Shown piece after piece: positions 23,497-36,900 of a stretch of 64,000 nt of DNA. The DNA comes from Lamellibrachia satsuma (Eukaryota > Annelida > Polychaeta > Sabellida > Siboglinidae). Made by a program: the position numbers and the translations under genes. The stretch lies in assembly GCA_033239005.1 (NCBI GenBank), contig BSQZ01000014.1:609001-673000 (forward strand), read 5' to 3'. Every line of letters begins with the position of its first letter. Position 1 is the first letter of the stretch. Below the pieces are notes generated by a model that was not told the DNA's origin, ran no database searches, and saw nothing but the letters and a program-made list of their open reading frames with translations.

Positions 23497-23607
23497 CATA
23501 CAGATGCTACTGTTTGTTTGTTGTTTCACCATAATGGCACGACCCAAAATGGCACATACGAAAACGGCACATACTATAATGGCACAACTGAGGTAAGGAC
23601 AAAGTAG

Positions 23608-24107
23608 CACATTTGAGCATAAAATGTGACTTGCAAAGAAATAAATGTTGACAAAAATGACACATTTGTACAGTAGTACATCAAACTGTTCACATCTCTG
23701 GTTACACGCATGTTGTGTCCACAAAAAATCAAATTGTTCATGGTGTATGTTAATGGCGAGATCTCTCTGATGACATTGCACGTTGTGTCCACATTAAACT
23801 AATGAAAAATCTAATTTAATGAAAACATAAAAAAATATAATGTAAAGAAAACATTTGAAATATAATTTAATGGAAACGTTAAAAATAAAATTTTATGAAA
23901 ACAATAAAATATAAGTTTATGAAAACATTCAATATCATTTAATGAAAATATTCAAAATATAATTTCATGAAAATATTCAAAATATAATTTCATGAAAACA
24001 CATTTTCATGGTGAATATTCAACTTCATAGTGAGATCTTAATTGAGCTCTATGTGATACTCAAATTCTTTTATTTCTTTGCAAGTCACATTTTATTCAAA
24101 TGTGCCA
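23608..24107. repeat. inverted repeat with 37-bp arms, possible foldback/MITE
   Basis: The left arm (cacatttgagcataaaatgt, gacttgcaaagaaata) and the right arm at ~24070-24107 (inverted: cacatttgaataaaatgtga, cttgcaaagaaata) match almost perfectly. The roughly 420 bp between them is AT-rich with degenerate ttaatgaaaacattcaaaat motifs. Outward of both arms are 'atggcac' repeats. Confidence 0.6.
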
Positions 24108-24466
24108 TTTACGTTCAAACGAATCACTCGTCCCAGAAATGTCCTACTGACTGTATAGGGAAAAGCAGTGTTAGTTGAGCCACCCGTTTCCCAGGAAACT
24201 ACACCGACGACAGTTACTTGGTCCTACCCAGTGATTGAACGTTGTTAGACTTATGCACACTAAATGCCATTTGTCACAACGGTCAGAAAATCTGAGGTAA
24301 AAGTAGTTTTTTTGATGTTTTTCGAAACTTGGTGATTGTGATTAATGATTTTTTTCGAGCAAATTGGGACATCAGGCAATATATTAGCAGTCGGTTACGC
24401 GATTGAATCTGCTACATATAATTATTTATGCATATAGATATATATTATCTTGTTATAAAATGATTT

Positions 24467-24560
24467 ACCAATAATCATTGTTTAGGAGACTAAAAACAAT
24501 TTTGCCTTATGCATATAATCATTGTTTAGGAGAGTAAAAACAATTTTGCCTTATGCATGT
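24467..24560. repeat. direct duplication of about 49 bp
   Basis: ataatcattgtttaggagac, taaaaacaattttgccttat, gcat occurs twice in tandem with a single c/g change, in the upstream region of the fibrinogen-domain gene. Confidence 0.85.
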
Positions 24561-24685
24561 GATTGTGCCCAAGATACGCGAGTGTTCAGTTGTTACCGTG
24601 AAAGCGGTGACGTAACGTAACAAATAGCTGCGGTTTGACGCCTGGTGGCTTTTAATTTTTTTTGTGTAGTCTCAGTTGAACAGTG

Positions 24686-25858
24686 ATGTTGAACATCAAA
24701 GTCTACGTGGCGGTCTTGCATCCTTTGTTGTTCCTTTCGTTGAATATCGTTGTCGCCCAAAATGACTGCAAACCGAAGGATTGTCGTGACTTGAAATGTC
24801 ACAGGGTGTCAAATGCGAAAGACGGGCCTCACACCATCTATCCAGGTACGCCAGGCCTCAAGAGTTTGCCGGTGTCGTGTGATCAAGAAACCAATGGCGG
24901 CGGATGGATAATGTATCAGCGCAGAGTGGACGGTTCCGTCAATTTCGAAAGGACCTGGGCTGAGTATCGAAACGGGTTTGGGCAACACGGTGACGATAAA
25001 ACGGAATTGTGGCTGGGCAACGAAAACGTATACCAACTTCTAAAGAGTTTTGGAACTACCGACTGTGAACTTCGGATGGAAGCATACGCCTTCGATGGCG
25101 ACAGTTATTGGCTAAATTGTTCCAAATTTGAAATTAGCTCGGAAGCCGACAAATACAGAATTGAATGGTATGAAATGAATTCAATGAACGATAGTGGTGG
25201 CTTGCGCGCCGATTGGGACTTTCATAAGGACAAAATATTCCAGACCCCAGACAACGCTCCCAGCGACTACTGTACAAAGCAATACAAGAACGGGTGGTGG
25301 TTCGGCAATTGTTTGTACTTATACCTAAATGGACCCTATTATGCGCTACCTAGGAAAACTTATAATGGGATATACATCCAACGGTTTAAGGGGCTTACGT
25401 TGAAGGGATCACGCATGATGATCCGACCATCAGATCCCGCTAGACCGTGCAACAACCCATGCATGAACGGCGGCACTTGCAGGTACGTTGTGGCCATCAA
25501 GGGCCACCACTGTGACTGCCCGTTGACGCACTGTGGCAGCACGTGCGAGAAGGACAACCCTTGCAAGAACGGCGGCACTTGTGTGACGGACGAGGCCACG
25601 AACGTGACATCGTGCAAGTGCGCCGAAGGGTTTACGGGCAAGACCTGTTCGGGATCAGGGGTGGGCGGTGCAACAATTATTATTGCTTTTGGCGTGTCTC
25701 TACTGCTACTGATTACAGTACTGGCCACAGTCGCGTTCTTGGATTATCGCAAAAAGAGACAAGACGAGGAGGCGGCGGAGGCGGAGAGAGAGCGCTTGTT
25801 GGCTGAGCAAGAGCGACTCAAAGAGGCAGGGTTGTTTCCCTTCACCGGATTATGGTGA
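24686..25858 (+). CDS. fibrinogen C-domain / EGF / EGF / transmembrane protein, intronless
   Basis: A 390-residue type I membrane protein is predicted. The start is the ATG at 24686; the codon just before it is GTG. A signal peptide occupies ~1-24 (hydrophobic VAVLHPLLFLSLNIVVA), followed by NDCKPKDC. The fibrinogen-related domain spans ~25-250: GGGWIMYQRRVDGSVNF, WAEYRNGFG, ELWLGNENVYQL, and near the end GWWFGNC..LNGPYY and GLTLKGSRMMIRPS. The usual calcium-site DxDND pattern is degenerate (DWDFHKDKI). Two EGF-like modules follow (CNNPCMNGGTC.., CEKDNPCKNGGTC..CKCAEGFTGKTC), then a TM helix (~IIIAFGVSLLLLITVLATVAFL) and a short charged tail rich in Glu/Arg. Members of this family bind sugars, microbes or receptors; the ligand here is unknown. 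There is no intron in the ORF, and AATAAA lies at 25919-25924, 60 bp after the stop. Confidence 0.92.
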   Translation: MLNIKVYVAVLHPLLFLSLNIVVAQNDCKPKDCRDLKCHRVSNAKDGPHTIYPGTPGLKSLPVSCDQETNGGGWIMYQRRVDGSVNFERTWAEYRNGFGQHGDDKTELWLGNENVYQLLKSFGTTDCELRMEAYAFDGDSYWLNCSKFEISSEADKYRIEWYEMNSMNDSGGLRADWDFHKDKIFQTPDNAPSDYCTKQYKNGWWFGNCLYLYLNGPYYALPRKTYNGIYIQRFKGLTLKGSRMMIRPSDPARPCNNPCMNGGTCRYVVAIKGHHCDCPLTHCGSTCEKDNPCKNGGTCVTDEATNVTSCKCAEGFTGKTCSGSGVGGATIIIAFGVSLLLLITVLATVAFLDYRKKRQDEEAAEAERERLLAEQERLKEAGLFPFTGLW

Positions 25859-25918
25859 TGCGTGCAAGCTCTTTGGCGCATACAGACTATGTTGATACGG
25901 GAGTTTGCATGCTTTTGA

Positions 25919-25924
25919 AATAAA
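25919..25924 (+). terminator. polyadenylation signal AATAAA
   Basis: A canonical hexamer 61 bp past the stop codon of the fibrinogen-domain gene, followed by a T/G-rich stretch. Confidence 0.7.
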
Positions 25925-26339
25925 CATATTTCGTTGTATTCTACTTCGCCGATTCTTCGTCTTAGCGCATCCTCGCTAGTCAGGGGTGGTAGCAGTACCC
26001 CTGACAGTCGACCTGTTGAAACGTGGGTTTGTCAGTTTATCCCACCCCATATGCGGTTGTACTCTGAATCGCTTGTGCGTCGTCCCACTTTTCTTGGTTG
26101 ACGAAAAAAAGTAATCCATTCCAGTGTTTGTATAATAATCCAAGTGGGTCCACATCCGAAGCCTGGATATTTATGCTTTAATTTTTCCGTCGTCAGATAT
26201 CATCCCCTTGGTGTATCTGAGCATGCACGAGCCGGTGGTTGACATAAATTCATTAATAAAATAAACATATAGCTACAGTAATATGTCCTGTATATAGTTT
26301 CTGTGGTAAACTATTGCATACACATTGGTGCAGCTAGTT

Positions 26340-26342
26340 ACA

Positions 26343-26390
<48 letters not shown>

Positions 26391-26392
26391 TA
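26340..26392. repeat. (CACG)n microsatellite
   Basis: A pure cacg/acgc run of about 13 units lies between the fibrinogen-domain gene and COMMD3. Confidence 0.95.
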
Positions 26393-26777
26393 CACACATA
26401 CAATTAGTGTGTACATTAGTTTACCACAGAAAATGCAGCTTTTTGGGAGGAAAATATATGTGAGAATAATTAAGAAGTACACAAGTGTCAAAAAGGACTT
26501 CCGTGTTTAGGGGCTTTGTAAATATAAATAAATTCCAATAATTAATATAAAATATTAAAACCCCACCTAACCACACTCCTGTCCAAAAACAAGCACGAAC
26601 TGGAGGCATGCATTGCCAATACAGTGAATGGAAAGCAGATTAGTGCAATTATTCAACAACAAAAACTAGAAAATACACCTTTCCAATTTTGTGTAGTACT
26701 ATACTTATACTTAGTCAGCACACATTTTGTAATTAAACACTCTACTTTCATATCCCGCACACTCCTGATATGCCCAT

Positions 26778-26905
26778 TGGCCACACCCACTATATTGGCC
26801 ACACCCACTACATTGGCCACACCCACCATACCGGTGACACCCACCATACCAGTGACACCCACCACACTGGCCACACCCACCCCAGTGGCCACACCCACCA
26901 CATTG
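26778..26905. repeat. 18-bp minisatellite, about 7 units
   Basis: Units such as ttggccacacccactata drift to accggtgacacccaccat and back. Confidence 0.9.
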
Positions 26906-27158
26906 TGCCTATTGTAACCTTTCATATTATCCGAATATATTTCCACACAGTATAAGAACCTGTATAATCTACTAATCATTTGATTAGGCAAATGTGCTGT
27001 AATTATTAACTTATCAAGAACTGCACAGGTCCACGGAACTGGAACCGTAGTAACATTAGTACTAACTTTGTCACCATTGGTTCATGAGTGTGGCAACAAA
27101 CCATGATAAAGTATGAAAATATATGCATAATTAACACAACACAACACTTCAATTACGC

Positions 27159-27245
27159 TAACATCCTCAGGAGACCCAAGTTCGGCAGCGCACCAAAACA
27201 AAAGGGGTTAAGCAGTTCATAATCGATTAGCAATTCCAGTTGTAA
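27159..27245. repeat. dispersed repeat, copy 1
   Basis: gctaacatcctcaggagacc, caagttcggcagcgcaccaa, aacaaaaggggttaag is repeated with few changes at 29148-29235. Downstream (27330-27530) an open stretch (EFHRVGAATEKALVPTF) may belong to the same unclassified repeat. Confidence 0.7.
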
Positions 27246-27864
27246 ACAGTTAGATTGGTATGATGGGGAACTATGGAGGATAAGCAAGTTTAAACAGGTG
27301 AGTTTTTAGTTGATGGCAAAATGTTGTTTTATATCCTACAGACTTAACACTAACAGGGAGCGAGTTCCACAGAGTCGGTGCAGCAACTGAAAAAGCTCTA
27401 GTTCCAACATTTGTCTTAACACTGGGAACGAAAAGTAGATTAAAATTAGATGATCGAAGCTATCTATGCTGTCTAGCAGGAGTGAGCAGTGGATGTAGAT
27501 ACGCTGGTTTCATCTATAATTTCTAACAAACGTGGAATTCCCTTGCTAGCACCAACCAAGTTTTGTGGTCTGAGAAGAGCATAAACTGAAACACTTAATT
27601 AACAGGCAATCATAATTTTATTTACTTTATGCATTAATAACTGTTGATGTGCATTTAATTATTACACACTAGCAGCTCCTATAATTACAACATACTGTCC
27701 TTCATAACAGCTGATTAATATACACAGAATAAGCCACTAACACATGTTACTAATTAAGTCTTGCATCTCGTTTGCTGTGATTTCTAAGCCCTGTAATATC
27801 TTTTCTACGCACACACACACCATAAACTACTTTTATATTTTAAACTGGGTTTATACATAGTCTA

Positions 27865-27870
27865 TTTATT
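27865..27870 (-). terminator. polyadenylation signal of COMMD3 (AATAAA on minus strand)
   Basis: TTTATT on the plus strand lies 61 bp beyond the COMMD3 stop codon. Confidence 0.6.
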
Positions 27871-27930
27871 ACAATTACTGTAAAAAAAAACTATGAAAGT
27901 CTGTCTCTAAATGCACATTCTTGAGCATGT

Positions 27931-30900
27931 CTACATTTCACTTGTTCTCTCTAAACTTTTGCACGCATCTCGCAACTTTGTGACCAGGTCCTGCAAAAAT
28001 CAAGGACATTTTGTAACTAATATACAACAATTCAATATTATTTCCACATAATACATTGATACAAAGACTATTTCTACTCTTATGATCTGTAGAACACTAC
28101 ACTTACTGCTAATTACCAAACATTCAAACATGACATACAAAGTTAGCACAACTGAGAGATTCAATTGAATTTTAACGCATCTAATTTCAAACTCATTTCA
28201 TGAAAAACTGAACTTATTTAGTACGCTAGCTCGTTTTGTAATTTTTTTTATTTAGTTTTGATGGAATCGGACAGAATATCGGACAGAGTATGAAATTATT
28301 TTTAACCGGGCCTGGTCAAATTGGCAAAACTGGTGTGGCTCATTATGTTGATATACTATATATACTATAACACAATGATACTACCAACACATTCATATGT
28401 CACCCGATCTAATTATCAAAGTGAATTCTTGTGATGATTTTACTTAAAGTAAGCACTCTCATTAAACTGACTGCGCATATCACTTAAACTGTTCACACAC
28501 AATATATTTTAACATCAAAGATAGTGGAGTCAATTATTATGCTCAACGACTGGTGGAGTAGCACAGATAATCATGTCTTATGGCGACTTATGGCCTTGTC
28601 CGATTATTTGTGGTGCTCCAGCAGCTGTCTTGACAATTAGAGAGCTATACAGATCACATTTCAGACATTCTCTTGACCACCACCAAAACTGAGAATCAGA
28701 AATGATTTCAATTGTCAACATATGTTATTTATGTGTCATAGACATGGAATATTGTTTAATAAAAAATGTCTTACATGATTAGTCAGTTGCTAGTTAATTA
28801 ACAAATGATAAAAAATTAGCACAATATTAAATTAAACTTAAACCTGCGTGCCTAACACTGGCCTAAACAGACACACTAGTAAACTAGGATCCTGTTTTAG
28901 TAGTATGTCGATTTAAGCCAGTCTTGGGCACTCCACAGTTTAATTTTTAATTAATATTGTATAATTTATTTTATTTGTTAATTAATTAAGAACTGACTAA
29001 TCATGCTGGCTGGAGAAGATTTGTTAGCATGTTATGCTATATTGGCAACAAAGAAGATTGAGTAAATAACGTACCACATATTTTGAAAATAATATTCCAT
29101 ATCTATGACACACATATAATAGTAATATATAAAATACTTCTATTGCGCTAAACTCCTCAGGAGACCCAAGCGCGGCAGCGCACCAAAACAAAAGGGGTTA
29201 AGCCGTTCATAATTGTTAAGCAGTTCCAGTTGTCTGAAATGAGATGCAAGAAAATTGACAATTTCAATTATTTCTTATGTACAGTTAGAGAACATGCCTG
29301 AGCTACTAGATGGTCCAATGATTTTGTTACCGGTACTGTAAGAATTGTTGCTCACCTGCAGTTGTTCCTGTGTACAGGCCAACTGCACTGGCTCCAACCC
29401 TGGCCGACCGCTCTGCTGAATGCATAAGAAGAACAGGTAATGGACATTGTCAAAGTCACTGAGAAACTGGGAGATAATGAACAACTTTCTGAAGGAGCAA
29501 AACATAGCTGTTCTTCTTCACTGCTCCCTTTATAAAGGGGTGAGGCTAGTTCATGTACTGCTGCACCGCCCCAGCTGTTATCCCTTTCCTTGCTCCCTTT
29601 ATAAAGGGGTGAGGCTAGTTCATGTACTGCTGCACCGCCCCGGCTGTTATCCCTTTCCTTGCTCCCTTTATAAAGGGGTGAGGCTAGTTCATGTACTGCT
29701 GCACCGCCCCAACTGTTATCCCTTTCCTTGCTCCCTTTATAAAGGGGTGAGACTAGTTCTTGTACTGCTGCACCGCCCCAACTGTTATCCCTTTCCTCGC
29801 TCCCTTTATAAAGGGGTGAGACTAGTTCTTGTACTGCTGCACCGCCCCAACTGTTATCCCTTTCCTCGCTCCCTTTATAAAGGGGTGAGACTAGTTCTTG
29901 TACTGCTGCACTGACCCAATTGTTATCCCTTTCCTTGCTCCCTTTATAAAGGGGTGAGGCTAGTTCATGTACTGCTGCACCACCCCAGCTGTTATCCCTT
30001 TCCTTGCTCCCTTTATAAAGGGGTGAGACTAGTTCATGTACTGCTGCACCACCCCAGCTGTTATCCCTTTCCTTGCTCCCTTTATAAAGGGGTGAGACTA
30101 GTTCATGTACTGCTGCACCACCCCAGCTGTTATCCCTTTCCTTGCTCCCTTTATAAAGGGGTGAGGCTAGTTCATGTACTGCTGCACTGACCCAGATGTT
30201 ATCCCTTTCCTTGTCCTTGTCCCTCCAATTTTCATCCTCCTCTGTCTTTCTTACATCCCTCTACACAGTCCTCCCATCTCAGTCGCAGTCTCCCCTTTTC
30301 ATGGCCTGGCTGTTTCATCGCCTCTCCTTTCCTTGGTTCGCAGCCCTCCTCCATCCGCACCAAGTGTCCTGCCCACATCATCCAGTTTCTTACTATTCTT
30401 TCCGTTCGGCTGAACTGCATCCCAATCTCTTCCCTCAGGTCACTCATCCGCCTTCTATCCGTCATCTCTGCTCCTGGTACTCTCTGGACCCAGCTGGTCT
30501 CACAAACATGCAGCTTCTGTTGTCGTTACTCTGTCAGAGCCACCGTCTCAAGACCACACAGGTATGCTGGCATTACACAAGCTCTGTCAGTGCCACCGTC
30601 TCAAGACCACACAGGTATGCTGGCATTACACAAGCTCTGTCAGTGCCACCGTCTCAAGACCATACAGGCATGCTGGCATTACACAAGCTCTGTCAGTGCC
30701 ACCGTCTCAAGACCATACAGGCATGCTGGCATTACACAAGCTCTGTCAGTGCCACCGTCTCAAGACCACACAGGCATGCTAGCATTACACAAGCTCTGTC
30801 AGTGCCACCGTCTCAAGACCATACAGGCATGCTGGCATTACACAAGCTCTGTCAGTGCCACCGTCTCAAGACCACAAAGGCATGCTGGCGTTACACAAGC

Positions 30901-33900
30901 TCTGTCAGTGCCACCATCTCAAGACCATACAGGCATGCTGGCGTTACACAAGCTCTGTCAGTGCCACCGTCTCAAGACCATACAGGCATGCTGGCATTAC
31001 ACAAGCTCTGTCAGTGCCACCGTCTCAAGACCACAAAGGCATGCTGGCGTTACACAAGCTCTGTCAGTGCCACCATCTCAAGACCACAAAGGCATGCTGG
31101 CGTTACACAAGCTCTGTCAGTGCCACCGTCTCAAGACCACAAAGGCATGCTGGCGTTACACAAGCTCTGTCAGTGCCACCATCTCAAGACCACAAAGGCA
31201 TGCTGGCATTACACAAGCTCTGTCAGTGCCACCGTCTCAAGACCACAAAGGCATGCTGGCGTTACACAAGCTCTGTCAGTGCCACCATCTCAAGACCATA
31301 CAGGCATGCTGGCGTTACACATGTTCTGTCAGTGCCACCGTCTCAAGACCACACAGGCATGCTGGCGTTACACAAGCTCTGTCAGTGCCACCATCTCAAG
31401 ACCATACAGGCATGCTGGCATTACACAAGCTTTGTCAGTGCCACCGTCTCAAGACCACACAGGTATGCTGGCATTACACAAGCTCTGTCAGTGCCACCGT
31501 TTCAAGACCACACAGGCATGCTGGCGTTACACAAGCTCTGTCAGTGCAACCATCTCAAGACCATACAGGCATGCTGGCGTTACACATGTTCTGTCAGTGC
31601 CACCGTCTCAAGACCACACAGGCATGCTGGCGTTACACAAGCTCTGTCAGTGCCACCATCTCAAGACCATACAGGCATGCTGGCATTACACAAGCTCTGT
31701 CAGTGCCACCGTCTCAAGACCACACAGGTATGCTGGCATTACACAAGCTCTGTCAGTGCCACCGTTTCAAGACCACACAGGCATGCTGGCGTTACACAAG
31801 CTCTGTCAGTGCCACCATCTCAAGACCATACAGGCATGCTGGCGTTACACATGTTCTGTCAGTGCCACTGTCTCAAGACCACACAGGCATGCCGGCGTTA
31901 CACACGCTCTGTCAGAGCCACCGTCTCAAGACCATACACATTTGCCGGTGCCGGTCTAAAATTTTTCCAACATCAAATAGTTTCCACTTGGTGTATCTGT
32001 GCATGTGTGTATCTTGAAACATGAGCATTGCTAGTTATAGAATATACACATATATATCTATACATAATTAGCTGTACCAACGTGTGTGCATAAGGAAAAT
32101 AGTTCACAACAGAAAATGCCACTTTATATTTAAATTACTTCATATTTTACGACAGAAAGTGTAAATCCATCCATTATTTTCCGTGGTTGACATTCTGTGC
32201 TATAATTCATTGTTGTTATATACAGTACCTATTATTGCAGCTATAATATCAACTACCGGTTCGTGCATGTGCAGATACACCGAGCGTAAAATGTTTAGGC
32301 AAATACTGGCACTACACATGCTCCCAGAACTTTCCATTTCAACTCTTTTGATACTTTGATATCAAAACAAAAAGGAAATATAAAACTGGATGATACCTAC
32401 CTGAGTTTTTAGTGAAATGAGAAATGTTGGTTCATTCACTCTGTCAATCTGATTGTTCTAAAAACAATGACATACAACATTAGTTAAATGTTTGCTCATT
32501 TATTCCATCGACCCAGTTGTTTTAAAACACACAACATTAGTGAAATAATAATGCTGACTCATAAACTCTTTTGAAAAATTAGTTCTGAAAAAATCCATAC
32601 AAAATAGTTGGATTCTCCAAAAAAACACAGGCAGTAATGCAGTGGGCATAAATGGAAATAAAATTAATAACTAACCCCATTCTCACAGTTTCTGATGATG
32701 AAATGGAAAATGTTACTACACATTTATTAAGTTTAAATGGCCAACAAATCTATACTTTATTATGTAAATGTTACATTATGAGAGTACAGGTGTGATCTGA
32801 TGTATCAAATGTGGGTATTTGTTGGTACTAAACTATTCTCAACACCAAGAATAATAGAGTAACCTTAGTCAAGAAAATGTGTATACACATTTTAAACACA
32901 GACATGTAAATGTATGTCCAATTATAAATCAATATTACAGTGGATTCCGCTTAACAGAAACATAGATAACAGAACCACCCATTTAGTACAATAAAAAGAC
33001 TAGTATGGAATCGCTCAATAAAATGCGCCACAAATAAAATCACATCAGTTGTTTAATAGAATCAGACACTAAAAAATTATACAATGTAGTGCAAAATAAC
33101 AGATTTTCCCCAGTATTTTTTTTATCATAGATCAGTGTTTTTGACACAAAAAACTATACATTATTGAGGTAAAACATTAGATAAAGAAATGATCATGCCT
33201 AGCTGTGTAACTTACTCTTGAAAAAAACTGTTTTATTACTACAACATATCGTGGTTTTATTACTACAACATATCGTGGTTTGAATATTTATGTATGAGTA
33301 AAATCATGTTGAACAATAAGATGTCGTACCTTCAAGCAGTAGTCCACCCTCCAATCTACGTCGACAATATTTGGGTGAGATTTACCAACACTACAACAGA
33401 ATATCAGGTTTATTAAAACCAACATTTTTTTACACATGCACCAAACTTTGAATCAATTGACACATTGTTGCTTATAAAAATGTTCACACATCTCCGAACT
33501 ATAGATTTCACAAGATTGCTATTCAAGGCGAAAGCATAGCAAGAGGACAAGGATGCCTATACTGGCATATTGAAAGTTAAACAATTTGTCACGGACCCAC
33601 CTGTGTGTAAACCGCTCTTCTGAGATATTTGTCAATTTGTTTTCAACATGTTGGTAGCATTTACACATTAATTTATTGTCCTCTGTGAGAAGGAGTACTT
33701 TCTGATATCCAATCTACACTGATGCTTCACTAATATTACCTCAAGTCCTCTAGTTCTTAGTTAAGAAAAACATATTTTTATTAAAATTTTCATACATATT
33801 CAATATCTTAACAAACTTAAAATTGATCTCCCTTAACCTACTTCTCTCTAGGGTTGTTAAACCACATTATTTTTGGCATTCTTAAGGTCTCTCAGTTCTA

Positions 33901-36900
33901 GAATCACCTTAGTTGCTCTCCTCTGTATTCCTTCTAGACATTAAGAAGAAAAAACATTACCTTGTGACGATTTTATCTTTCAAGAATACAAAACAGATGT
34001 GGACAGAAATACAAATGTAGCCACATATATTGTACTTGACGATTTGATGTGGAAGCAATAATAATGAACCAAATATAACTGGTGATAATCAATTATATTA
34101 CACTTTTTTAGCCATTAGCCATTTTAAGGATTTTCTCAAAAAACAATATACACTGACCTTGACAGCAATATTTGAAGCTGTGGTTTCTGATCCTGAAAAC
34201 AACAGACACAAGATAATTATTTACATTTGTCTTACATACAAGAGCATGACTGGGTAATGTTTACATTTATCTTACATACAAGAGCATGACTGGGTAATGT
34301 TTGTGGTTAAAACAAAAAATTACAGTCTCGAGAATAGCCACTTAATAAGAATCGGCCAGAAAATATATGGTTTCATCGGAGTTTTATCCCTCTTGGATAC
34401 AAAAACCTGCCAATTATTTTGTCATCATGACATCATCACAAAGACTATCAAAGCCGCTATTTAAATAGAAAAATTAATTAATTAAATTAATTTCATGCAC
34501 TTAGGATTGGAAGAAAAGAAATAATAAAACATTCTGGGCAGGAGATATTGAAACGGAGATGAAATGAAAAATAGGTTTTTTAATCTATGAGTTCAGCTGT
34601 CAAGAATAGAATAGTTAAATTTATGATTATATTGCTTCATACTCACGGTGTATATCTTATTAAATAGTGCAATCCTATCTGGACTGAATTTGACGTCTTC
34701 TAAAAGGTGACTGCAAAAAATATGTCATACAAGATATGAATTATTTTACCAAATATAGAGTTAAATCCTCTGAAGACATTATCAACAAAATTGTAAAACA
34801 ATTTTGTATATTTCATTGCCATTTATAAAACAATATTTTATGGTAAGCTACATAAAAAAACAAATACTATTTTAGCATTATTATGATAAAAAACTGCACA
34901 ACTGTACAAAATATATACAATGATATCATATGATGTTGTGCACAAATATATACAATGATATCATATGTTGTGCACAAATATATACAATGATATCATATGA
35001 TGTTGTTCACAAATATATACAATGATATCATATGTTGTGCACAAATATATACAATGATATCATATGATGTTGTGCACAAATATATACAATGATATCATGT
35101 TGTGCACAAATATATACAATGATATCATATGATGTTGTGCACAAATATATACAATGATATCATATGATGTTGTGCACAAATATATACAATGATATCATAT
35201 GATGTTGTGCACAAATAAAAACAAAAGAAAACAGCATGTTTCCTTGGCAGCGAATTCCACTGACTAATAGAACACAGACAATGGAAAGCAGACATTATTA
35301 GATGAATAGCAGTATAAGTTATACTGTTATACATGTCATACTGTTTTTGTAGCCCTACATTTTCCATTGAAAACTAAACTAGTTTTGTTGAAAATATATT
35401 GTATTAACCTGAGACTGTCGACATTCTGGTCAGTTTTCACTGCCTCTAGTAAGAACGTAGCGACAGCTGAGTAGGCCTCTTTCAACACTGCTGGGTCCAC
35501 CGATGACAGAGCTGTGTTCTCTGCAAACAACAACAACTCAACATGAATTAACCCTAACACTTTCAACATGTACTGGTAAGTATTAAACATAAAACACAGA
35601 GTGAACTATGTCAATTACAAATCATAAAATTAATGTCAAAAACAACAACAGCTGCCAATAAGGTTTAGATGTCTGGTGCATTTATTCATACTAATTTCAA
35701 GTGCAAGTCATAGACAACAGTAAGGAGTCGTTTTTGGAGTTAAAATGTTTGTGTTTATTAAATGGTATTAGAGGATGATAATAATGATCTAAATGAATAT
35801 ACATCATGTTGATAAATTCCAACACAGGCACCTCCATAATTTTAAAGCCTAAGTTAGCGGTGTAAACAATATGGCAGTATACCATTTCAATGGTAATTTT
35901 TATGCAGTTCTGAAACAGATATTTTTAATCTGTTGAAATGGTATTCCACACAGCACGTTAAATCTTCAACTGACGATACCTGAAGCTTCAAAGTCAATTT
36001 GAACGAAAAGACAAGGCATTCGACACTTCCTTGCTCGGATGAAACCGTGATTCTACTTCGCTTCCGTTTGACACACCTCCAAATGAAAATTTTCCAATAA
36101 TTTCCTTGTATTCACATTTACTTCCCAATGGAAAGTAAATGTGAATACAGTCTTTTTGCATAAGTCTCATAAAGATTGTTTTTAATGACATTATCAATAG
36201 TGTAAAAGATGCCCCAGAAATTCAGACATGTTACAGCAATGAGCAAACAATTTTTAAAATGTATAGTGTACCGTTTACAATATAAGGTATGTACAGCATA
36301 CAGTGTAGAGTCATACGGCATACAGTGTAGAGTCATACAGCATACCATGTAGAGTCATACGGCATACAGTGTAGAGTCATACAGCATACAGTGTAGAGTC
36401 ATACGGCATACAGTGTAGAGTCATACGGCATACAGTGTAGAGTCATACAGCATACAGTGTAGAGTCACACGGCATACAGTGTAGAGTCATACAGCATACA
36501 GTGTAGAGTCATACGGCATACAGTGTAGAGTCATATGGCATACAGTGTAGAGTCATACAGCATACAGTGTAGAGTCATACGGCATACAGTGTAGAGTCAT
36601 ACATCATACCATGTAGAGTCATACATCATACCATGTAGAGTCATACAGCCTACAGTGCAGAGTCATACAGCATACCGTGTAGAGTCATACATCATACCAT
36701 GTAGAGTCATACAGCCTACAGTGTAGAGTCATACAGCCAACAGTGTAGAGTCATACAGCATACCGTGTAGAGTCATACAGCATACCGTGTAGAGTCATAC
36801 AGCATACCGTGTAGAGTCATACAGCATACCGTGTAGAGTCATACAGCATACAGTGTAGAGTCATACAGCATACAGTGTAGAGTCATACAGCATACAGTGT

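Noticed and set aside
26624..26991. Small ORFs with HTH-like TP/VGV repeats
   Set aside because: They are the 18-bp array read through.
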